Shown one piece after another: positions 42,256 through 47,094 of a stretch of DNA of 47,094 nt. Origin of the DNA: Clostridia bacterium. Lineage in GTDB: Bacteria > Bacillota > Clostridia > Christensenellales > Borkfalkiaceae. Made by a program: the position numbers and the translations under genes. Below the pieces are notes generated by a model. That model was not told the DNA's origin and did no database searches. It saw only the letters and a list, made by a program, of their open reading frames with translations. How positions within the stretch are numbered: the stretch's first letter is position 1; each line of letters starts with the position of its first letter. The stretch covers positions 1 to 47,094 of the forward strand of contig JAIEFR010000018.1 of the NCBI GenBank assembly GCA_029066845.1, written 5' to 3'.

Positions 42256-42746
42256 TGAACGTTTTAAATCTCAGAATTACGGGCGCCTTGCGCGGCGATA
42301 CTTTCGTGACGGTGGACGGAGCAAGGGTGGAGAGCAACAACTGCGCAATTCAAACCGAAAAGGCGCAGGTCCGCGTAGCCGTTTACAGGTATCTGGACGT
42401 GGGCGGACCGCTTTGGTTTATCACACAGCTGCTGTTTTTCATAATCAGCATTTTCGGCATTTTCGATGTGCACGGCAGGGGCAAATATCTGGTTGCGGAC
42501 TGTCAGATGGACGTCTATATAAAGGAGACCTGCGATTTAACGGTCAAGATAAATCCGCCAAAAAAGAATGCTAAGGTTGCGACGTTCGTCGGCGACGTCT
42601 GGCTGGCGGAGTGGTCGAACAAGTATGTTCCCGACGAACGCGTGAAGAAAAAATATCTTGCGCTCAATCTTATAAAATTGTTCCTGGCTTTGGCAGGAAT
42701 TGCCGGTTTGGTTGTATTAATCGTGCATTTCCTCGGGTTTATTTAA
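42255..42746 (+). CDS. Membrane protein with two hydrophobic segments (163 aa)
   Basis: Starts at the ATG overlapping the previous stop. An N-terminal domain of about 45 residues precedes a first helix (about 52-72); a beta-rich segment follows (KYLVADCQMDVYIKE), then KKKYLALNLIKL leads into a C-terminal helix (about 142-162). This frame is open far upstream, but that part lies antiphase over comF and is not coding. No family recognised; probably works with its partner upstream. Confidence 0.75.
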   Translation: MNVLNLRITGALRGDTFVTVDGARVESNNCAIQTEKAQVRVAVYRYLDVGGPLWFITQLLFFIISIFGIFDVHGRGKYLVADCQMDVYIKETCDLTVKINPPKKNAKVATFVGDVWLAEWSNKYVPDERVKKKYLALNLIKLFLALAGIAGLVVLIVHFLGFI

Positions 42747-42751
42747 AATAT

Positions 42752-42781
42752 AAAAAACCGTGCAACAAGCACGGTTTTTTT
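42752..42781 (+). terminator. Terminator after the membrane protein pair
   Basis: AAAAAACCGTGC (42752-42763) pairs with GCACGGTTTTTT (42769-42780) around a short loop, ending in a T-run. Confidence 0.93.
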
Positions 42782-42782
42782 G

Positions 42783-42794
42783 TTTTGGTGGAGA
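42783..42794. repeat. Copy of tRNA-Val tail (outermost)
   Basis: TTTTGGTGGAGA matches the plus-strand reading of the tRNA-Val 3' end including CCA (43522-43533). It sits directly after the terminator and before the AT-rich gene 42815-43201, and could mark one end of an inserted segment. Short, so moderate weight. Confidence 0.45.
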
Positions 42795-42814
42795 GGCGGT
42801 ATGTTAATGTAAAA

Positions 42815-43201
42815 TTATTCGCTATATATAATTAAAATGTTATCGGCGATATTATCTTTTTCTACATTATAGCGCGTTGTTTTGCGTGCTGTACCTGTAA
42901 TACCAAATAGTTCTTCAATAATGCTCTTGTTTTCAATAGTTAGACCAGTAATTGTTTTTCCATCAACAACTTTACGTTTAACTTTAATTGAATCTTGTGT
43001 GGTGTTTGTTAGAAACCTAACTCCTATACATAATTTATTATTTTTCTTTCCACGTAATAATTCAACATAAGGATACTGTTCATAATTGGCAATAAGTTCG
43101 CAAGCGGCGGCACTTAAAGCAATCTTACCAAAGCCTATACTTGCAAATGGAGTATTTCTGCCTCGTTTATCTGATGTGATTTTTACTACTGACCATTCCA
43201 T
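42815..43201 (-). CDS. Hypothetical protein in AT-rich segment beside tRNA-Val (128 aa)
   Basis: A soluble, basic protein with a beta-rich pattern (MEWSVVKITSDKRGRN...VRFLTNTTQDSIKVKRKV). No family recognised. AGGAG stands seven bases before the ATG at 43201. Codon use is far more AT-rich than comF or the acetyltransferase on either side, and it lies between two copies of the tRNA-Val tail, so horizontal gain is likely. Confidence 0.7.
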   Translation of the reverse strand: MEWSVVKITSDKRGRNTPFASIGFGKIALSAAACELIANYEQYPYVELLRGKKNNKLCIGVRFLTNTTQDSIKVKRKVVDGKTITGLTIENKSIIEELFGITGTARKTTRYNVEKDNIADNILIIYSE

Positions 43202-43352
43202 AATTTGCTCCTAAAAGTTTTTATATTTGTATTATATCTATTATGATTGATTTTGTCAATAAATTTTACGTAATATTTTTACTGTTTTTATATATTTTTA
43301 ATTTTGATTATCTTTGTATTTGTGTTAAGTGTTTGGATTTTAAAAATTATAA

Positions 43353-43369
43353 GTGGAGATAGTTGGGCT
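43353..43369. repeat. Exact 17-bp copy of tRNA-Val 3' end
   Basis: GTGGAGATAGTTGGGCT here is identical to 43527-43543 inside tRNA-Val, 174 bp away in direct orientation. Between them lies a GC-rich hairpin region (CCGTTGC-AA-GCAACGG, GCGAACC) and a degenerate inverted tRNA-tail-like stretch TGGTTCGCGCCCGTATCT (about 43466-43483). The remainder of 43202-43524 shows no gene. Confidence 0.85.
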
Positions 43370-43487
43370 ACTGCGCGCGCAAGCGTGCTCGTGCCGTTGC
43401 AAGCAACGGGGCGAACCGACGCCTTTAATTGCTAATCACTTTTATTTGAATTTAATCGTGCGGCGTGGTTCGCGCCCGTATCTACAT

Positions 43488-43524
43488 AAAAAAAAGGCAC
43501 CGATAAAAATCGGTGTCATTTTTT
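43488..43524 (-). terminator. Terminator after tRNA-Val
   Basis: On the minus strand ACACCGAT (43507-43518 region) and ATCGGTGCC form a stem with a T-rich loop followed by eight T. On the plus strand it is preceded by a run of A. Confidence 0.85.
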
Positions 43525-43601
43525 TGGTGGAGATAGTTGGGCTCGAACCAATGACCTTTTGCATGTCAAGCAAACGCTCTAACCAACTGAGCTATACCTC
43601 C
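43525..43601 (-). tRNA. tRNA-Val (GAC)
   Basis: Minus-strand cloverleaf: acceptor GGAGGTA/TATCTCC, D-arm with GGTTAGAGC, anticodon arm TTTGC-TTGACAT-GCAAA with anticodon GAC, T-loop TTCGAGC. CCA is encoded at 43525-43527. Confidence 0.95.
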
Positions 43602-43671
43602 GCGGATTGCTATCATTATATACGTAAAATAGCATTCCGTCAATCGATTTTACTTTACGGTTTAAATTTTC

Positions 43672-44289
43672 TCACAAGCCGTCAATCAGCTCCTTCAGCT
43701 CGTCCTTGTCGGTAATCTGACGGATAACGCGGCAGGGGTTGCCGACCGCAAGCGAATTCGCGGGAATATCCCTCGTCACCACGCTGCCAGCGCCTATAAC
43801 GCAGCCCTCGCCGATTGTCACGCCGCCAATCACGGTGACGTTGCCCGCAAGCCAGCAGTTCTTGCCTATCTTAATGGGCTTTGCATATTCCAGATCGTAT
43901 GCCGTTCCGTCGGCTTTCTTGCGCATATTTCTCTGTTGCCAGCGGAAGGGGTGGACGGGAGTCAGCAGTGACACGTTCGGACCTATAAAGACGTCGTCGC
44001 CTATTTCTACGGGGCAGCAGTCCAGAACGGTAAAATTAAAGTTGGCGTAAAAATTTTCGCCGATTGCTATGTTGTCGCCGTAGTCGCAGTAGAAAGGTCC
44101 TTGAATATATGCGCCGGGCTTGGCGTTCGGCAACAGCTTGCCAAGAATTTTGCCGCGCTTTTTCTGCTCGGTTTCATATGTGCGGTTGTAGTCCGTGCAA
44201 AGGTTGTGCGCCTCGGTGCGCCGCGTTGCCAGCTGCTCGTCGCTCGCGTCATAAAGCTCGCCCGCAATCATCTTTTCTCTTTCAGTCAT
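43672..44289 (-). CDS. Sugar O-acetyltransferase, maltose/galactoside acetyltransferase type (205 aa)
   Basis: Left-handed beta-helix enzyme transferring acetyl from acetyl-CoA to a sugar. The N-terminal Mac domain (REKMIAGELYDASDEQL) precedes hexapeptide repeats, DYGDNIAIGENFYANFN and the catalytic His in LLTPVHPF, then IGGVTIGEGCVIGAGSVVT and C-terminal LAVGNPCRVIR. Start ATG 44289 has GAGGTG eight bases upstream; the Met at 44310 has none. Confidence 0.93.
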   Translation of the reverse strand: MTEREKMIAGELYDASDEQLATRRTEAHNLCTDYNRTYETEQKKRGKILGKLLPNAKPGAYIQGPFYCDYGDNIAIGENFYANFNFTVLDCCPVEIGDDVFIGPNVSLLTPVHPFRWQQRNMRKKADGTAYDLEYAKPIKIGKNCWLAGNVTVIGGVTIGEGCVIGAGSVVTRDIPANSLAVGNPCRVIRQITDKDELKELIDGL

Positions 44290-44379
44290 AAAAACACCTC
44301 GCAAATGCAAATAAAAATCTGTTGATTATCGTCCTTAAAACTATTATAATTATTTCAATAAATTATCCGGGTAACACGA

Positions 44380-45054
44380 ATGAACGCTATCACCGAAAGA
44401 ATTTTCCGATACAAAAAAATAAATTTTGCCAAGCTTGAAGAATACGGCTTTACTAAAACCGACGGCAAGCTTGTCTATCAAACGCTCATAATCGGTGGAC
44501 AGATGCGCCTTACCGTCTGCGTTGACGGGCAGGGGGATATCACCACCGAGGTGCTCGATCTGGATACGGAGGAGCCGTATACGCTCTTTCTTGCGCCCGA
44601 AGCGGTCGGCGAATTCGTCGGCTCGGTGCGCTGCGCTTACGAAAACGCGCTTGAAGACATTGCCGAAAAGTGTGCGGAAAGACAGGTTTTTAAAAGCGCG
44701 GTCACGCACGCGCTATTCGATTATGCCTATCAAAAGTACGGCGACAGTCCCGAATATCTTTGGGAAAAGTTTCCCGACTGCGCTATTATCCGCCGCAAGG
44801 ACAACGCAAAATGGTATTGCGCCGTGCTCACCGTAAAGGCGTGCAAGATAGGAATGGAGGGGGAGCAAATGCTGGAAGTCGTTGACCTTAGGTGCGACCC
44901 CGACGAGCTTGTAAAGCTGATAGACAACCGCAGGTATTTCGCGGGCTACCATATGAACAAAAAGCACTGGCTGACCATTCCGCTCGACGGCTCAGTCCCT
45001 GTCGAAGAAATCTGCTCACGCTTGGACCAAAGCTACGTTTTGGCTAAGAAATAA
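44380..45054 (+). CDS. MmcQ/YjbR family protein (224 aa)
   Basis: The C-terminal 110 residues have the YjbR/MmcQ fold: YLWEKFPDCAIIRRKDNAKW, VDLRCDPDELVKLI and the closing YHMNKKHWLTIPLDG. The N-terminal half (1-105) resembles the extension often found in clostridial members. Described as DNA-binding from its fold, but the function is not established. Single gene, divergent from the acetyltransferase. Confidence 0.87.
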   Translation: MNAITERIFRYKKINFAKLEEYGFTKTDGKLVYQTLIIGGQMRLTVCVDGQGDITTEVLDLDTEEPYTLFLAPEAVGEFVGSVRCAYENALEDIAEKCAERQVFKSAVTHALFDYAYQKYGDSPEYLWEKFPDCAIIRRKDNAKWYCAVLTVKACKIGMEGEQMLEVVDLRCDPDELVKLIDNRRYFAGYHMNKKHWLTIPLDGSVPVEEICSRLDQSYVLAKK

Positions 45055-45059
45055 AAGAT

Positions 45060-45764
45060 TTACGCGTCGTTTCTCTCAAATAAATTCAAAATGCTTTGAG
45101 GAACAATATCCGCGTATTTAACGTCGTCTTTAATAACTTTAAAATACAGAGTATAATTCATCTTAATAGTAGAGGTAAAACGCCCCTTTTTGAACTTGCC
45201 GTCAACAAAAGTCATTTCACCGTATTTGGCAGGCAAGCCGCCGCCCAAAGCAAGAGTTAAAGAATCCTCTTTTATCTTTCGTTTAATAGAAAAAACTTCT
45301 TTATTTTTTACTACGTTTTTGTCTAACTCGCATTTTTTCATTTCGGAGAATAGCAATCTGATGCTATCTCTTTTTTTATATTTGATTTTATGCGCCTGTC
45401 CTTTTTTAATCACGTAGCAGCAGTTATTCACGTAATATTTACGAGAACGGCGAAAGCCGCCTGTAATCAGTATGTTTTTTCCGTTTTCGCATTCGACTAG
45501 ATACTGCTTTTTGCCATAATTATATAGCAAAATAATTGATATAATAATTACCGCCACACCGAAAAACGCTCCTAATTCAATCCACTTTGTATTATACCAT
45601 TCCCCCAAAAACGCTATCGCCAACATCATTACACAGGCAGTGACGGCAGTACATATTATGGTGGTACTACTGAAACTCGTATAAATAAAATAGCCGATAT
45701 TTTTAATCGATTTAATTCTCTCTCGCAGCTCGGCGTTTTCTTCATTGATATTGTCGTTTTGCAT
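45060..45764 (-). CDS. Membrane protein of unknown function (234 aa)
   Basis: A coiled N terminus (ENAELRERIKSIKN) leads into two helices (about 30-52 and 58-80) and a soluble C-terminal domain rich in Lys and Tyr. GGAG lies seven bases before ATG 45764, so I prefer it to the Met at 45779. It is 23 bp downstream of the lipoprotein gene, likely the same operon. No family recognised. Confidence 0.75.
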   Translation of the reverse strand: MQNDNINEENAELRERIKSIKNIGYFIYTSFSSTTIICTAVTACVMMLAIAFLGEWYNTKWIELGAFFGVAVIIISIILLYNYGKKQYLVECENGKNILITGGFRRSRKYYVNNCCYVIKKGQAHKIKYKKRDSIRLLFSEMKKCELDKNVVKNKEVFSIKRKIKEDSLTLALGGGLPAKYGEMTFVDGKFKKGRFTSTIKMNYTLYFKVIKDDVKYADIVPQSILNLFERNDA

Positions 45765-45787
45765 AGTTGCACTCCGCATTTATAAAA

Positions 45788-46249
45788 CTACTTAATGTCG
45801 GTGGCTTCGCTGTCAAACGCGCCTTTCGCTTCGGCAACAGCGGTTATCTTATCTATCAAATCGTCGGTGGAGAAGACGTAACGGTCCTTGTCGTTTGCCT
45901 TTACGCCGTGAAACGAAAAGTTATACGTCCTCGTGCCCTGATATAGCATAAAGGTGGTATTGTTGCCGGGCGGCACTGGCAAGTCGCAAGCATAAGTGAG
46001 GGGAGTGGTAAGTATCAATTCCACTATCTCGTCAATATCGTCTTTATCCTCGATGACGAATTTAAAGCCGTACTGCTCGCCTGTGTCAAAGTTCACGTAG
46101 ATTTTATCGCCGCCCGACTGCATATCCGCATAGCGCACTATATCTGTTACGGTGCTAATGATTACTTTCTTTTTCTTACACCCGACGAATGTAAACATAG
46201 TAAAGCACGTTATTGCAGTCAACAAAATTGAAATAAAAAATTTTCTCAT
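45788..46249 (-). CDS. Lipoprotein of unknown function (153 aa)
   Basis: A lipoprotein signal MRKFFISILLTAITCFTMF ends in FVGC with Cys near residue 24, followed by KKKK. The mature part is a small mixed domain (YADMQSGGDKIYVNFD, TRTYNFSFHG). I start at 46249 because upstream codons overlap the neighbouring terminator; neither start shows a clear ribosome site. Function unknown. Confidence 0.75.
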   Translation of the reverse strand: MRKFFISILLTAITCFTMFTFVGCKKKKVIISTVTDIVRYADMQSGGDKIYVNFDTGEQYGFKFVIEDKDDIDEIVELILTTPLTYACDLPVPPGNNTTFMLYQGTRTYNFSFHGVKANDKDRYVFSTDDLIDKITAVAEAKGAFDSEATDIK

Positions 46250-46295
46250 CGGCATTATAATAGCACTACAGCAAAAAAGTGTCAAATGGCGCAAG

Positions 46296-46327
46296 CAAAA
46301 AGGACAGGTGCAATACCTGTCCTTATT
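46296..46327 (-). terminator. Terminator after the PH-domain gene
   Basis: AAGGACAGGT (46300-46309) and ACCTGTCCTT (46315-46324) form a perfect 10-bp stem; on the minus strand TTTTTG follows. Confidence 0.88.
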
Positions 46328-46347
46328 TAAACTTTAGCAACGCCGAA

Positions 46348-46794
46348 CTAATCTACGGTTACCGTGTTTATGTAATCTTTGATTTCTCTCATCAAATCAT
46401 AGGGGTTTTCGACGTATTCAAATTTTATGCCGGCAGTGGGACTTTTGAATGATAACGTGCCGGTCATTGTTTTGCCTTTGTCTAATAAACCTACGTCAAC
46501 AGAGGTTGAGGTAATAAACTTATAGTCAAGCGTTTTATAGTCTATGCCTATCGTTCCTTTCCGCACAATCAAACGCTTATTAGTATAGGCATAATACAAA
46601 TTTTTGTAGCTGCGCGCATAAAGCAATGGAATGATAAAAAACAACGTGCAAGCCATTACTACAATAAAATGCGGTAAAAATATCGGAATAATAAGCGGCA
46701 TAAGAAAAAATTTCCAATACCTGCTTTTCGAAGGTTTTATTATTTTTACGATTTGCTCGTCCTTTTCCAAAATATCGTCGAATAAATGTTCCAT
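46348..46794 (-). CDS. Bacterial PH-domain membrane protein (148 aa)
   Basis: Acidic N terminus, two adjacent hydrophobic segments (about 28-58), then a YdbS/YdbT-type bPH domain: YYAYTNKRLIVRKGTIGIDYKTLDY and a C-terminal helix. Members are often membrane-associated; role unknown. Single-gene unit with its own terminator. Confidence 0.8.
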   Translation of the reverse strand: MEHLFDDILEKDEQIVKIIKPSKSRYWKFFLMPLIIPIFLPHFIVVMACTLFFIIPLLYARSYKNLYYAYTNKRLIVRKGTIGIDYKTLDYKFITSTSVDVGLLDKGKTMTGTLSFKSPTAGIKFEYVENPYDLMREIKDYINTVTVD

Positions 46795-46876
46795 AAATTA
46801 CTCTCACTTAGTTTAATTATTATAATATATTTCAAAGTAAAAATCAATGCTTTTACAAATGACAATTTATAATATA

Positions 46877-46986
46877 GGAGTGTGGTGGATTTTGCCGATA
46901 CCCTTAAAAGGGTACTTTCGGCAAAGCGTCGCTTCGCTCGCGCGCGCGAACCACGCGGTGCTTCTGTTTACCGCCGCCGTACACAC
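46877..46986. repeat. tRNA-Tyr tail copy plus GC-rich hairpin element
   Basis: GGAGTGTGGTGGATT (46877-46891) is a partial direct copy of tRNA-Tyr 3' sequence GGGAGGTGGTGGATT (47027-47041), 150 bp apart. Between are the hairpin GCCGA-TACCCTT...AGGGTA-CTTTCGGC, GCGCGCGCGAACC and TGCTTCT, matching the elements after the other two tRNAs. Confidence 0.6.
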
Positions 46987-47022
46987 AGCAAAGGGCACTG
47001 ACAATAAGTCAGTGCCCTTTGC
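46987..47022 (-). terminator. Terminator after tRNA-Tyr
   Basis: AGCAAAGGGCACTGAC pairs perfectly with GTCAGTGCCCTTTGCT around AATAA, a 16-bp stem. The run of T is short, so it may instead be a processing or protective hairpin. Confidence 0.7.
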
Positions 47023-47094
47023 TGGTGGGAGGTGGTGGATTCGAACCACCGAAGTCGGAGACGTCAGATTTACAGTCTGATGCATTTGGCCACT
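47023..47094 (-). tRNA. tRNA-Tyr (GTA), cut by the window end
   Basis: The minus strand shows the anticodon arm ATCAGA-CTGTAAA-TCTGA (anticodon GTA), a variable arm GACGTCTCCGACTTC typical of class II tRNA-Tyr, T-arm GGTGG-TTCGAAT-CCACC and encoded CCA (47023-47025). The 5' acceptor and part of the D-arm lie beyond 47094. Confidence 0.92.

Noticed and set aside
43353-43715. Open frame containing VGLEPMTFCMSSKRSNQL
   Set aside because: This is tRNA-Val read as protein, not a gene.
46847-47080. Open frame ending in WWIRTTEV-like residues
   Set aside because: It is a translation of the tRNA-Tyr tail and repeat region, a common annotation artefact.
1-47094. CRISPR arrays, rRNA genes, insertion-sequence transposases, replication origins
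   Set aside because: Looked for and not found; no regularly spaced repeats, rRNA cores, DDE transposases or DnaA-box clusters were visible.

Overview
The window looks like chromosome of a Gram-positive, gut-type Clostridia (Bacillota). The evidence is the dgt-dnaG-rpoD-trmK-NIF3 block, a SpoVAC homologue, a ZTP riboswitch ahead of a pyruvate formate-lyase operon, an archaeal-type Asp-tRNA synthetase and a Rex-free, strictly fermentative gene set. I cannot name a genus. Most genes are moderately GC-rich and closely packed; the stretches near 37.3-40.6 kb and 42.8-43.3 kb are visibly more AT-rich.

1-11.2 kb: two tandem giant surface proteins (1618 and 1859 aa) with nearly identical signal peptides, long Ig/MBG-like ectodomains, one C-terminal membrane helix and a conserved cytoplasmic tail. 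Each is preceded by the same kind of 5' leader: a promoter, a long-range stem starting at the predicted transcript 5' end, an inner stem with a candidate pseudoknot, then mutually exclusive antiterminator and terminator hairpins. The sequences differ but the pairings are kept, so this is my main candidate for an undescribed regulatory RNA.

11.2-18.7 kb: an SDR enzyme, a SpoVAC homologue without visible SpoVAD/SpoVAE, then a ZTP-riboswitch-controlled pyruvate formate-lyase operon. In that operon the lyase is split in two: a 676-aa catalytic subunit lacking the glycyl radical domain and a separate 76-aa glycyl radical protein. A BspA-type leucine-rich-repeat protein and a degenerate metallo-beta-lactamase-fold protein follow.

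18.7-32.4 kb: a compact shikimate operon (aroC, aroB, aroE, aroQ, aroK plus an SDR), then the DNA-replication/transcription block (dgt, dnaG, rpoD, trmK, NIF3-like, zinc-ribbon protein), an SGNH hydrolase, a flavoprotein, a candidate structured RNA, and aspS.

32.4-36.5 kb: a TetR regulator with a lipoprotein, divergent from a DegV protein and an acyl-CoA:amino acid ligase resembling serine palmitoyltransferase. Similar palindromes sit inside two of the promoters, suggesting one lipid-related regulon.

36.5-40.9 kb: a minus-strand, AT-rich accessory segment next to tRNA-Glu. It holds a methyltransferase-restriction endonuclease fusion (Eco47II-like), a frameshifted membrane protein, a DUF5131 protein and an iron-sulfur-type flavoprotein.

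41.0-47.1 kb: comF, small membrane proteins, an acetyltransferase, a YjbR-like protein, a lipoprotein and a PH-domain protein. tRNA-Val and tRNA-Tyr (the latter cut by the window edge) also lie here. All three tRNA genes have a partial direct copy of their own 3' end 150-180 bp downstream, which points to small elements inserted at tRNA tails.
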